64,000 nucleotides of DNA from an uncultured Aquimarina sp. Its GTDB lineage: Bacteria > Bacteroidota > Bacteroidia > Flavobacteriales > Flavobacteriaceae. The stretch's first letter is position 1. Each line of letters opens with the position of its first letter. The DNA is taken from NCBI GenBank assembly GCA_947496355.1, contig CANMCO010000001.1, forward strand, positions 186,001 to 250,000. The letters run 5' to 3'. A model generated the notes under the pieces. The model searched no databases. It was given only the letters and a program-made list of their open reading frames with translations, and was not told where the DNA came from. Shown here piece by piece: positions 1 through 9,973 of the stretch. Both the position numbers and the translations under genes were made by a program.

Positions 1-339
1 TCTGTAGGCCCCTAATCTATAATACTCCAGCGCCTGTTTTTTAAAATAATCAGCTTTTTTAAAAACTGCTCGGAGATCAAAAGACTCTTCTTCATAAGCC
101 TTACTTAATCCCATGCAATGATCCGCCAACTGCCTATTGCTAATATTATAATACTTAATTAATTTTTTAAGCTGTTTTTTTCCTTTTTTATCTCCGGATT
201 CAATCTTAAGCAAGACTTGAACAGTTGCATTTTCTAAAACATACTCATCATTATTTTGAGAAAAGGCACCACTACTTACCAATAAACAAATTGAGCATGT
301 GCAAAATATTTTGAAAATATATAACTCCTTAATTTTCAT
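1..339 (-). CDS. Secreted hypothetical protein, partial (runs off left edge)
   Basis: Read directly: ATG at 339 on minus, open to position 1 (MKIKELYIFKIFCTCSICLLVSSGAFSQNNDEYVLENATVQVLLKIE...), signal peptide; absent from ORF track because no stop in window. Confidence 0.7.
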   Translation of the reverse strand, partial: MKIKELYIFKIFCTCSICLLVSSGAFSQNNDEYVLENATVQVLLKIESGDKKGKKQLKKLIKYYNISNRQLADHCMGLSKAYEEESFDLRAVFKKADYFKKQALEYYRLGAYR

Positions 340-390
340 CAGATCACATTATTTATTTTTTACAAATATGCAGGAATTTTACTCAACAAA

Positions 391-416
391 AAAAGCATCC
401 CTTTCGAGATGCTTTT
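391..416 (-). terminator. Rho-independent terminator of the aldehyde dehydrogenase gene
   Basis: aaaagcatc-N8-gatgctttt stem just 3' of the minus-strand gene, T-rich tail on minus. Confidence 0.75.
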
Positions 417-446
417 AACTAATTTTTAATCAGAAGTTAGCACTTA

Positions 447-2000
447 TTATAAATCAAATTTGATTCCTTGTGCTAGTGGTAGTTCTGTAGTATAGTTTAT
501 GGTGTTTGTCTGGCGGCGCATATACACTTTCCATGCATCAGATCCTGACTCACGACCACCTCCGGTTTCTTTTTCTCCTCCAAAAGCTCCACCAATCTCG
601 GCTCCAGAAGTACCAATATTCACATTGGCAATCCCACAATCTGAACCTGCATGAGATAAGAAACGTTCTGCTTCGCGCAAATTATTGGTCATAATTGCAG
701 AGGATAGCCCTTGTGCTACACCGTTTTGAACTTCTATTGCATTTTCTACATCACCGCTATATTTTAATAAATATAAAACTGGTGCAAAAGTTTCATGTTG
801 TACAATTTCGAAAGAATTTTTGGCTTCGGCAATAGCAGGTTTTACGTAGCACCCACTTTCGTAACCTTCACCAGAAAGCACTCCTCCTTCAACAATAATA
901 TTTCCTCCTTCTGCTACTACTTTTTCCAAAGCATTTTGATACCCTTTCACCGCATCTTTATCAATAAGTGGCCCAACATGATTGTTTTCATCTAATGGGT
1001 TACCAATTCTTAACTGTCCATAAGCATCTACAACAGCATTTTTTACTTTATCATAAATTGATTCATGAATAATCAATCTACGTGTAGATGTACAACGTTG
1101 TCCTGCGGTTCCTACGGCTCCAAAAACGGCTCCAATTACTGTCATTTTTACATCTGCATCTGGGGTAACAATAATCGCATTGTTTCCACCAAGTTCAAGA
1201 AGTGATTTACCCAAACGTTGTCCTACTGTTGCTGCAACTATTTTACCCATTCTGGTAGATCCTGTTGCAGAAACTAAAGGAACTCTTTTGTCTGTAGTCA
1301 TCATTTCTCCTACTTTATAATCTCCGTTAATTAAACAGGAAATTCCTTCTGGCAGGTTGTTTTCTTTTAAAACTTTAGATATAATATTTTGACAAGCGAC
1401 CCCACATAGTGGTGTTTTTTCACTAGGTTTCCAAACACAAACATCTCCACAAATCCATGCAAGAGCAGTGTTCCATGCCCAAACTGCTACCGGGAAGTTA
1501 AATGCCGAAATAATCCCAACTATTCCAAGCGGGTGATATTGCTCATACATTCTGTGCCCTGGGCGTTCTGAGTGCATTGTCAAACCATGTAACTGTCTTG
1601 ATAACCCAACAGCAAAATCACAGATGTCAATCATTTCTTGTACTTCTCCCAGACCTTCTTGATATGATTTACCCATTTCATAAGAAACTAGTTTACCTAG
1701 AGGTTCTTTTAGTTCTCTAAGTGCTTCACCAAACTGCCTTACGATTTCACCTCGTTGTGGAGCTGGCATGACTCTCCATGATTTGAAAGCTTCGGTTGCT
1801 GCTTGTATTGCTTTTTCATAATCTGATTGGGTAGTTGCTTCTACCTTACCAATCAATTCACCATCTGCAGGAGAGTATGAAGCAAATGCTTCTCCAGAAG
1901 AAAACCAGTTTGATCCGGTTGAAGTCCCTTTATTGTGATCAGAAACACCTAATTGTTTTAGCGCCTCCTCAATTCCGAAATCTAATGTTGCTGTTGCCAT
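447..2000 (-). CDS. Aldehyde dehydrogenase, ALDH7/piperideine-6-carboxylate (alpha-aminoadipate semialdehyde) dehydrogenase type
   Basis: 517 aa; FNFPVAVWAWN, LELGGNNAIIV and GQRCTSTRRL active-site motifs. Confidence 0.9.
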   Translation of the reverse strand: MATATLDFGIEEALKQLGVSDHNKGTSTGSNWFSSGEAFASYSPADGELIGKVEATTQSDYEKAIQAATEAFKSWRVMPAPQRGEIVRQFGEALRELKEPLGKLVSYEMGKSYQEGLGEVQEMIDICDFAVGLSRQLHGLTMHSERPGHRMYEQYHPLGIVGIISAFNFPVAVWAWNTALAWICGDVCVWKPSEKTPLCGVACQNIISKVLKENNLPEGISCLINGDYKVGEMMTTDKRVPLVSATGSTRMGKIVAATVGQRLGKSLLELGGNNAIIVTPDADVKMTVIGAVFGAVGTAGQRCTSTRRLIIHESIYDKVKNAVVDAYGQLRIGNPLDENNHVGPLIDKDAVKGYQNALEKVVAEGGNIIVEGGVLSGEGYESGCYVKPAIAEAKNSFEIVQHETFAPVLYLLKYSGDVENAIEVQNGVAQGLSSAIMTNNLREAERFLSHAGSDCGIANVNIGTSGAEIGGAFGGEKETGGGRESGSDAWKVYMRRQTNTINYTTELPLAQGIKFDL

Positions 2001-2177
2001 GTTATATCTTACATTTTAAAAATGTAAAGATACATCGTTTTGCAGATAAATTAAATTTTGATTCATTCTAATGTTAATTTTGAATGATTTTTCTGAAAAA
2101 CCGTCTCAAAAAAATCAATTCTGCAAAAAACCACAGTTCTGCCAACTAAATTGATTCGACTCTTTCATAAAAAAAGA

Positions 2178-2212
2178 AATCGCTCAAACAAGATTTCTCA
2201 TGTAGAGCGATT
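2178..2212 (-). terminator. Probable terminator downstream of the 2267-3190 lipoprotein
   Basis: aatcgctc ... gagcgatt inverted repeat, A-tract on plus (T-tract on minus). Confidence 0.45.
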
Positions 2213-2266
2213 CCCAACTAAATAACCAACCAAAAAGTTAATATTGTAAAGTGCGATCCTTACTTT

Positions 2267-3190
2267 TTATTTTGAAAGCTTCATAAAATCAGCTTTTTTC
2301 AATCTTTTCTTTTGGTTCTGACTAGGCTTCCCTTTTCCAGAACTTTTAAATTGCAATAGTCCCAAACCTTTAAAATGATATACAGTACCAGAAGGTTCGT
2401 GCAACAATTCTATTTTACTATCATTGATAACGGATAACTCAAAGAATTCATTGCCCAGGTAATCGTAATCAAGTGTTAAAGTTTTCCTATAAAAATTATT
2501 TGCGATATCATTTACTTCGTAATACCCCGTGTAATCATAGAAGATATCATTGATTGGAATTCCGTTCTGATCTTGCGAACTGTTGAAGTTATCTCCTGAT
2601 CCGAAATAAGCAAATTTCAAATAGTTTTCATTGTCAAATTCATTAAGTGCACCAAAATCACTAGTATATACTTTTTCCCAGGTTTCATATTCCTGAAGGA
2701 AATAATGAATATTATCATAAAACACTCTATCATAATCAAAAGTGCTTCTTTGATGGCCATTTAAATAATAGCTTGTATTAGTAACACTATCATATACTTC
2801 TATTTGATTTCCTGAAAGTTGCGATATCTCGAGACGATAAACACCATCAAGATCATGATCTATTTCAAGATCCATACCAAACGTATCATAGAATCCAACA
2901 TCCAACCCAAAACCATTTCCGTTACTTCCAATACCTACCAAATTATTATTGGCAAAAAAAGCTCCATTTCTAAAGGAAACTGTAAATGCCTTTTGTAGAA
3001 ACGGAATTTCACCATTACCTTGTGTGCGTTCGATATCAACATACCAGATTTCATAGCTTGTCAATAATGTATTTAAGCTGATTGATGGTTCTTCGATAAA
3101 AACATCCTCTTCTATAATAACCTCTGCTACACAAGAAGTTAATAGCATTGAACCTAATATAATAACCGAAAGTAGTTTTAGCGTTTTCAT
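2267..3190 (-). CDS. Hypothetical lipoprotein (flavobacterial family)
   Basis: Likely start at internal Met (MKTLKLLSVIILGSMLLTSC lipobox); ORF in track starts 3232. Confidence 0.7.
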   Translation of the reverse strand: MKTLKLLSVIILGSMLLTSCVAEVIIEEDVFIEEPSISLNTLLTSYEIWYVDIERTQGNGEIPFLQKAFTVSFRNGAFFANNNLVGIGSNGNGFGLDVGFYDTFGMDLEIDHDLDGVYRLEISQLSGNQIEVYDSVTNTSYYLNGHQRSTFDYDRVFYDNIHYFLQEYETWEKVYTSDFGALNEFDNENYLKFAYFGSGDNFNSSQDQNGIPINDIFYDYTGYYEVNDIANNFYRKTLTLDYDYLGNEFFELSVINDSKIELLHEPSGTVYHFKGLGLLQFKSSGKGKPSQNQKKRLKKADFMKLSK

Positions 3191-3313
3191 AAGCTTTGTG
3201 TTTTCTATTTCGTTTACTTGAAACCAAAACATGTGCCAAACTTATAATAAACTGATTGTCAATCTTTTAATTTGAAGTGTATTTTGCTTATTTTTGGAGT
3301 CACAATCATTTGC

Positions 3314-4309
3314 ATGGAAAAAAAATTAAAATTTGCAGTTCTTGGGGGCGGTAGTTGGGCCACCGCAATAGTAAAAATGCTTACAGAAAACCTAGAAGAA
3401 GTAGGTTGGTATATGCGCAGTGTATATGCGCTTGAGCATCTTAAAAGGCAACAACACAATCCAAATTATCTAAGTTCTGTAGAATTTAAGTTAGAACAAC
3501 TTACACTTACCAATGATATTAATGAAGCAGTTGAATATGCAGATTATTTGATTTTTGCTATCCCTTCTGCGTTCTTACATACAGAGTTGCAAAAACTCAC
3601 TTCATCACTAGAAGGTAAAGTGATCTTTTCTGCAATAAAAGGTATTGTTCCAGAAACCGGATTGATTGTAGGGGAACATTTTCATGATGAATATAAAATA
3701 CCTTTCAATAATATAGGGGTCATTACGGGTCCGTGCCATGCAGAAGAGGTTGCATTAGAGCGTCTTTCTTATCTTACAATCGCCTCTAATGATGAAGAAA
3801 AAGCCAAAATCATGGCTGACCATTTAAGCAGTTACTATATCAAATGTAAAACCAGTGATGATATTATAGGTACAGAGTATGCCGCTGTCCTCAAGAACAT
3901 ATATTCTGTTGCTGCGGGTATTGCACATGGTTTGGGATATGGTGATAATTTTCAAAGTGTCTTAATGAGTAATGCCATTCGCGAAATGAAACGTTTTATC
4001 AAAAAAGTTCATAAAATGAAGCGTAACATTAACAACTCGGCATACCTTGGAGATCTGTTGGTGACAGGATATTCTATCTTTTCTCGAAATAGAATGTTTG
4101 GAAACATGATTGGTAAAGGATATACAGTAAAAAGTGCCCAAATGGAAATGAATATGATAGCCGAAGGATATTATGCCGCTAAAACAGCATATGAAATGCA
4201 AGCTACCAAGGAAGCGCGAACTCCAATTATTGATGCCGTACACGATGTTTTGTATGAAAACAAAAACCCAAAAAAAGTATTTAAAAAACTAGCAGATAAG
4301 CTCGACTAA
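3314..4309 (+). CDS. gpsA: NAD(P)H-dependent glycerol-3-phosphate dehydrogenase
   Basis: GGGSWATAIVKML NAD-binding motif, GPCHAEEVALE, AVLKNIYSVAAGIAHGLGYGDN; start at internal Met MEKKLKF. Confidence 0.92.
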   Translation: MEKKLKFAVLGGGSWATAIVKMLTENLEEVGWYMRSVYALEHLKRQQHNPNYLSSVEFKLEQLTLTNDINEAVEYADYLIFAIPSAFLHTELQKLTSSLEGKVIFSAIKGIVPETGLIVGEHFHDEYKIPFNNIGVITGPCHAEEVALERLSYLTIASNDEEKAKIMADHLSSYYIKCKTSDDIIGTEYAAVLKNIYSVAAGIAHGLGYGDNFQSVLMSNAIREMKRFIKKVHKMKRNINNSAYLGDLLVTGYSIFSRNRMFGNMIGKGYTVKSAQMEMNMIAEGYYAAKTAYEMQATKEARTPIIDAVHDVLYENKNPKKVFKKLADKLD

Positions 4310-4346
4310 TTATTCTTATCTTCATAGCTGATTAACATTAAACACT

Positions 4347-4808
4347 ATGAAGGAACTTATAGAGACTTTCTACACGGGTTTGAGTGAACTTGATGCTGAT
4401 AAAATGGCATCTTGCTATCACGAAGATATTGTTTTTGAAGACCCTGGTTTTGGAAAACTAAAGGGAGATCGTGCAAAAGGAATGTGGCGCATGCTTTGTA
4501 AAAATGCAAGGGATTTTAGAGTTGAATTTTCACAAGTTGAAGCCAATGATCAAAAAGGATCTGCCCATTGGGAGGCCTGGTATACCTTTAGCAAAACAGG
4601 ACGGCCAGTTCATAATATCATTGATGCCCAATTTGAGTTCAAAAACGGAAAAATCATAAAACATACAGATTACTTTAATCTGCATAAATGGTCATCGCAA
4701 GCCATGGGATGGAAGGGCAAATTATTGGGCGGTACTGATTTTTTCAAAAAAAAACTCATTCAACAAACCAACAAAATGCTTGATAAATTCATGTCTAGCA
4801 ACAATTAA
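4347..4808 (+). CDS. SnoaL/NTF2-like family protein (copy 1)
   Basis: MKELIETFYTGLSELDADKMASCYHEDIVFEDPGFG; tandem paralogue of next ORF. Confidence 0.8.
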   Translation: MKELIETFYTGLSELDADKMASCYHEDIVFEDPGFGKLKGDRAKGMWRMLCKNARDFRVEFSQVEANDQKGSAHWEAWYTFSKTGRPVHNIIDAQFEFKNGKIIKHTDYFNLHKWSSQAMGWKGKLLGGTDFFKKKLIQQTNKMLDKFMSSNN

Positions 4809-4817
4809 CAGATTTCG

Positions 4818-5276
4818 ATGAAGGAACTTATAGAAACTTTTTATACAGCATTAAATAATCACGATGTAGATACCATGATTTCATGTTATCACGAAGACAT
4901 TGTTTTTAAAGATCCAATTTTTGGGGAATTGAAAGGAGATAAAGCAAAAAAGGTTTGGTATTGGCTTTGTGAAAATGGAAAAGACCTTAGAGCAAAGTTT
5001 TCAGATATAAAAGTTAATAATCAAAAAGGTAGTGTGTATTGGGAAGCTCGATACACATTTGGTGACAGAAAGAGACCTGTACTTAATAGAGTAAATTCTA
5101 CCTTTGAATTTAAAGATGGTAAAATCATAAAACACACCGATAGTTTTAGTCTTCATCGATGGGCTTCTCAGGCTATGGGCTGGAAAGGAAAAGTTGTAGG
5201 TGGCACAAGCTACTTTAGAAAAAAATTACAACATCGATCCAATCGATTACTTGATAAATTTCAAATTGAAGCATAA
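4818..5276 (+). CDS. SnoaL/NTF2-like family protein (copy 2)
   Basis: MKELIETFYTALNNHDVDTMISCYHEDIVFKDPIFGELKGDKAK; 9-bp gap from copy 1. Confidence 0.8.
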   Translation: MKELIETFYTALNNHDVDTMISCYHEDIVFKDPIFGELKGDKAKKVWYWLCENGKDLRAKFSDIKVNNQKGSVYWEARYTFGDRKRPVLNRVNSTFEFKDGKIIKHTDSFSLHRWASQAMGWKGKVVGGTSYFRKKLQHRSNRLLDKFQIEA

Positions 5277-5282
5277 AGTGGT

Positions 5283-6128
5283 ATGATGAAAGAATTTATA
5301 TCTCCTATAGTATCTGTTTACTGGCTTGCAGAACATCTTGATCATCCAGATTTGATCATTCTGGATGCAACAATCAAAAAAGTCGTCAACAATAAAAACG
5401 AAACATATTCTGATTTGGGAATAAAAAACACTCGTTTTTTTGATTTAAAAGGCGTTTTTTCAGAAAAAAACACTGATATCCCAAACACACTTCCTTCTCC
5501 AGAAGCTTTTTCACAAGCATGTAGAGCATTAGGGATTAGTTCTCATCATAAAATAGTAGTATATGATAAGCTAGGAATCTACTCTAGTGCAAGAGTGTGG
5601 TGGATGTTTACCATTATGGGACATAAAAATGTTGCCATATTAGATGGAGGATTACCTGCCTGGAAAAATGCTGGGTTACCATGTGAAGCTATTACAACTC
5701 CAGTATCTGAAACACCAGGAAATTTTGAAGCAGTTTATAACCCAGATTTAATTGTAAATGCAAAAACTGTTCTTGGTGAAATACAAAATGAAAATACCCT
5801 TGTACTAGATGCACGATCACCAGGAAGGTTTAAAGCTGAAGAACCAGAACCCAGAAAAAGTCTAAAAGGAGGTCACATCCCAAATTCTATGAATTTGCAT
5901 TATACTAAAGTATTGCGTGATGGTAAAATGCGCCCAACTGAAGAGTTAAGAGAAATTCTTGCAGATTTTAATATTGAAAATAAAAAACTGATCTTTACCT
6001 GCGGATCAGGTATTACAGCATGTATCATTATGCTTGCGGCACAATTAGCAGGATATCAAAACATGTCTGTTTATGACGGTTCCTGGAGCGAATGGGGACA
6101 GCTAGATGGTGTGCCTATCACATGTTAA
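5283..6128 (+). CDS. Sulfurtransferase (two rhodanese domains, thiosulfate/3-mercaptopyruvate type)
   Basis: VYWLAEHLDHPDLIILDATI; C-terminal FTCGSGITACI catalytic loop. Confidence 0.9.
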   Translation: MMKEFISPIVSVYWLAEHLDHPDLIILDATIKKVVNNKNETYSDLGIKNTRFFDLKGVFSEKNTDIPNTLPSPEAFSQACRALGISSHHKIVVYDKLGIYSSARVWWMFTIMGHKNVAILDGGLPAWKNAGLPCEAITTPVSETPGNFEAVYNPDLIVNAKTVLGEIQNENTLVLDARSPGRFKAEEPEPRKSLKGGHIPNSMNLHYTKVLRDGKMRPTEELREILADFNIENKKLIFTCGSGITACIIMLAAQLAGYQNMSVYDGSWSEWGQLDGVPITC

Positions 6129-6157
6129 TTGAATACAAATTATTACTTTGCCCAATT

Positions 6158-7258
6158 ATGAAATACTTTTCTCTTTTACTGCTTGCTTTTTTCTTATTAT
6201 CTAATATTGGTACTGCTCAGGAATCAAATTTTGAATTAGAGGATTTTTACTCTGATAATCCTAAATTGGATCATAAAGTAGACTCTATTTTTAACGCGTT
6301 ATCTCAAAAACAAAGAATAGCGCAAATGATTATTAGTTGCACAGGAGAATTAGGCAAACCAGAAGCTACAGTAAAAAAGCTGGCTGAAGATGATATTATC
6401 GGCGGAGTAGTTTTTCTTAAAGGAAGTAAACAAACGCATACCAAAACGATTAACGAATTAAATGCGATTTCTGAAAAAAATAAAACGCTTCCTCTTATTT
6501 TTAGTATGGATGCAGAACCTAGCCTTTTTGCCAGTAGAATTAAAGGAGCTCAAGATGTAGGCAAAACAATAGACATCAAAACACATGCTCAGTCTGATGA
6601 AGTAGTACACACTATTAATAAAGAACTTAAAGAAATTGGAGTGCACCATAACTTTGCGCCTGTTCTGGATATAAGCCCAAGTAACGAAGCTATTAAATCC
6701 CGTAGTTACGGAAATAACAAAGATTCTGTAATTAATCTCGCCAATCGATTTATAAAATGTACCCAAGACGGAGGCATTATTGCCACAGCTAAACATTTTC
6801 CGGGTCATGGACTTGTAAAAGGTGACACTCATAAGCAAAGTGTATATATCGATGGCCCTTTGCAGGAAATAGATAATTACAAACCCATTATTGCAGATGG
6901 AGTATTATCTATTATGATTGCTCACATTACTGTTATCAATAATGATACCTTTGGTACCAACGGTTTACCTTCGAGCTGCTCAAGAAGAATCATTACCGAT
7001 CTATTAAAAGATGGAATGTGTTTTGAAGGAATTATTATATCAGATGCCTTGAACATCATGAAAGCTGTTACTATTTTGGATAATGCACCCTTACTTGCCT
7101 CAAAAGCGGGTTGTGATATGATCTTAATGCCGCAAAATGAAGAAAAAACCATGAATTCTATCCTGGCAGAGATCAAAACTGATAAAGATTATTATGAGCA
7201 AGTTGTGTCTTCTGTAAAGAAGATATTGCGTTTGAAGATTTGTGCAGGAATGATGTAA
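6158..7258 (+). CDS. Glycoside hydrolase family 3 N-terminal domain protein (beta-N-acetylhexosaminidase/NagZ-like), exported
   Basis: KHFPGHG...GDTH motif, signal peptide from MKYFSLLLLAFFLLS; true start inside ORF 6092-7258. Confidence 0.85.
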   Translation: MKYFSLLLLAFFLLSNIGTAQESNFELEDFYSDNPKLDHKVDSIFNALSQKQRIAQMIISCTGELGKPEATVKKLAEDDIIGGVVFLKGSKQTHTKTINELNAISEKNKTLPLIFSMDAEPSLFASRIKGAQDVGKTIDIKTHAQSDEVVHTINKELKEIGVHHNFAPVLDISPSNEAIKSRSYGNNKDSVINLANRFIKCTQDGGIIATAKHFPGHGLVKGDTHKQSVYIDGPLQEIDNYKPIIADGVLSIMIAHITVINNDTFGTNGLPSSCSRRIITDLLKDGMCFEGIIISDALNIMKAVTILDNAPLLASKAGCDMILMPQNEEKTMNSILAEIKTDKDYYEQVVSSVKKILRLKICAGMM

Positions 7259-7308
7259 ACGCTGTTAAGCATAAATGTCTACTATTAAAACATAATCTTG
7301 CTAATACA

Positions 7309-8043
7309 ATGAATAGATTAAACCCATCAATAAAGCATCATACACTTATTGGAGCTCTAATTAGTATTTGGGGTTTTGTCTTCGCTTTCTTTGCCAGACC
7401 TTTTGAACATGGTGATATGGATTTGCGAATATGGATTTATGTAAGTGTTGGTTTTGGTATTGTCTCTTTTTTATCTTATGGATTAGTAAGCCTGATTCAA
7501 AAAATAGTATATCAAAAAGTTCAAAAATGGAATACTGGCCTCGAAATAGTTCACCTTGTCTGTTTTTATCTATTGTACTGGGTAGGCACTTATTTTTTGT
7601 ATAGAAGCTCTCTTATTAACGGAAACTATGAATTTTTTGAATTTTTCATTAAAATAATTCTCAACATCGTCCTAATTTTTACTCCTATACTCATCTTGGC
7701 AAGGAGATATGTAATTAAACTAATCCCCGTTAAAGAAGAATATTTAACAATTAAAGGAGAAAATAAATTAGATATTTTAAAAATCAAAAAACACGATTTA
7801 ATATGTGTTTCTAACTCACAAAATTATGTAGAAATTTTTTTTACTGAAAACAATCAACTAAAAACAAAACTGATTCGCATCTCTCTAAAAAAAATACAAT
7901 ATGATTTTGATTTCCTAGTTCAAATTCATCGTTCACATTTAATAAACCCATCTCATTTTAAAGCCTGGAAAAATCAAAACATCATATCCCTTACCCATAT
8001 TGAACTCCCGGTTTCTAAAAATTATAAAGAGCGTTTATTGTAG
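7309..8043 (+). CDS. Membrane-anchored LytTR DNA-binding regulator
   Basis: Four hydrophobic helices followed by LytTR-like C-terminus (ICVSNSQNYVEIFF...LIRISLKKIQ...FLVQIHRSHLINPSH). Confidence 0.8.
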   Translation: MNRLNPSIKHHTLIGALISIWGFVFAFFARPFEHGDMDLRIWIYVSVGFGIVSFLSYGLVSLIQKIVYQKVQKWNTGLEIVHLVCFYLLYWVGTYFLYRSSLINGNYEFFEFFIKIILNIVLIFTPILILARRYVIKLIPVKEEYLTIKGENKLDILKIKKHDLICVSNSQNYVEIFFTENNQLKTKLIRISLKKIQYDFDFLVQIHRSHLINPSHFKAWKNQNIISLTHIELPVSKNYKERLL

Positions 8044-8152
8044 TTACAATTTTCGTACCTAAAATCGTATGTTTTATACCTATTCCTTTATGAAGCTTCT
8101 AAAATAGCAGTGTTTGTGTTTACTTTGGTGCCTCAATCAAAATACAACAACA

Positions 8153-9502
8153 ATGAAATTGAAGACAATCAAAAATCGGCATATACTGATTACCTTGATA
8201 GTAATATTTTTAAACAGTTGTACTGAACAACAAATAGAAACTAATCATTCAGAAAAAACAAGATATGAGAAATGGATTGAAGATATTGCTTTCTTTGAAC
8301 ACGAATACCTCAACGATTCAAAGACCTTTTCTAGGGATTCAATTGCTTCCTGTAAAACTTTACTTAAAAATCTAAAAACAAAGATTAATACAATTTCAGA
8401 CAATCAAGTTATTTTAGAGTTGTCTAAGTGTGTTGCCAAAGCTAATAATGGACATACCACTATACATCTAAGCAGGATGGATAAAATACCAGTGCGGTTT
8501 TTTTGGTTTGCTGATGATCTTCATATCATAAAAACAGATAGTTCTTCTTCAAAATATTTAGGTTCGAAAGTTCTAAAAATCAATACTATCAAAGTAGATC
8601 AATTACAAAAAAGACTCAATCCGTATTTATCCGGCATAGAAAGCTGGAAAAAGTATACAGCATCTAATTATTTATCTAGTCCTGAAGTTTTACACGGAAT
8701 TGGATTATCTAAACGGGATTCTTTAACACTTAGTTTAGTAAGTGGTAGCGACACCTTAGATGTAAGTTTCGGGATAAAGAAAATGAAAAATAATAAATAT
8801 GAGTATGAGACCTGGGCAAACTTGTATCCAGATGATCCTAAAGATGAAGCCTGGAGGCATGTCCTAAGCCAAAATGGTAAACTCCCCTTGTATTTGAAAC
8901 ACATGAATAAAGGAGTTTTTTATGAATTCGTAGATTCTGAAAAGATAGCTTATTTCAGTATCAATGCTTTATGGTATGAGTGCCCTGATTTTAAAGGAAA
9001 AATTAACGAATTTCTAGAATCGTTGAAAACAAAAACCAATTACAATGTTATTATCGATTTAAGATATTACACAGGTGGAAACTTTATGTTGCCATTAAAA
9101 CTAGCCAGCAAGCCTCCAAGAATAATTGATGATGATAAAAAAATATATCTCATAACAAGTAACAAGACTTTTTCTGCTGGATTAGTTACTGCTGCACGAA
9201 CCAAATATTTTGCTAAGGATAAAGTAGTGATAGTTGGCGAAAAAGTTGGAGATAATTTAAAATTTTGGGCAGAAGGCATTTACTATACTTTACCAAATTC
9301 GGGTATAGAGATACAAGATTCTAAATATGAACATGATTGGAAAAACGATAAGTTTGTTCTTGGCAGAACATTTTGGGTAAATGCAATTTATGGAGTCGCT
9401 GCAAAAGATCTAAATGTAGATAAAGAGATTAAACTTAACTTCAAGGATTATGTAAACAAAAAAGATCCAATATATGATTGGATCCTTAAACAAACGAACT
9501 AA
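8153..9502 (+). CDS. S41-like peptidase family lipoprotein
   Basis: Lipobox LNSCTE; VIIDLRYYTGGN and ITSNKTFSAG motifs resembling S41/tail-specific proteases. Confidence 0.65.
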   Translation: MKLKTIKNRHILITLIVIFLNSCTEQQIETNHSEKTRYEKWIEDIAFFEHEYLNDSKTFSRDSIASCKTLLKNLKTKINTISDNQVILELSKCVAKANNGHTTIHLSRMDKIPVRFFWFADDLHIIKTDSSSSKYLGSKVLKINTIKVDQLQKRLNPYLSGIESWKKYTASNYLSSPEVLHGIGLSKRDSLTLSLVSGSDTLDVSFGIKKMKNNKYEYETWANLYPDDPKDEAWRHVLSQNGKLPLYLKHMNKGVFYEFVDSEKIAYFSINALWYECPDFKGKINEFLESLKTKTNYNVIIDLRYYTGGNFMLPLKLASKPPRIIDDDKKIYLITSNKTFSAGLVTAARTKYFAKDKVVIVGEKVGDNLKFWAEGIYYTLPNSGIEIQDSKYEHDWKNDKFVLGRTFWVNAIYGVAAKDLNVDKEIKLNFKDYVNKKDPIYDWILKQTN

Positions 9503-9896
9503 TGACTATACCGAACAACCCTATGAAATCAAAAACTATTTGTATTGTCGGATTAATCCTTTTTGTTATCAGTTATCTATTATTTTCTCAGGGTTCTCAA
9601 TTCGCTTATGCTCAAAAACCTATCGATTTTGCACATTGGTTAATTTAACAGGAGCTATCCTATAGCTTTCTTTTAATCATGTGTTTCCTAAGAACAAGCT
9701 TGGAATTTTATTAAAACGCATACTATACCGGCTGTTATGGTAATACTTAATACCCCCCTTAATTGGTATCTCAGTTTTTGTATTAGACAACGGGACCTAT
9801 ATGGTCTCTAGCTGCATTGTTTTTGTAATGGGACTAGCTTTACTTCTGTATAGAAGTGAAATCGCAAAAAAATATAAAAATAACAAGCTAAAATAA
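9502..9896 (+). pseudogene. Decayed small membrane protein gene
   Basis: MTIPNNPMKSKTICIVGLILFVISYLLFSQG... then frameshift near 9620-9640 and continuous reading with two in-frame stops (9663-9665, 9741-9743) to ...VFVLDNGTYMVSSCIVFVMGLALLLYRSEIAKKYKNNKLK*. Confidence 0.6.
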
Positions 9897-9973
9897 TTAC
9901 TTGTTTTCTGGGCTACTTGTAATACATTTAACCCTAGGAGCAGGGTAATGAACAAATACTATTCAATTAAACA

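Noticed and set aside
795-995. Plus-strand short ORFs antisense to long genes (e.g. 506-694, 795-995, 31493-31834, 49000s, 61057-61278)
   Set aside because: They overlap strongly supported genes on the other strand or frame, with no recognisable family or initiation context; treated as shadow ORFs.
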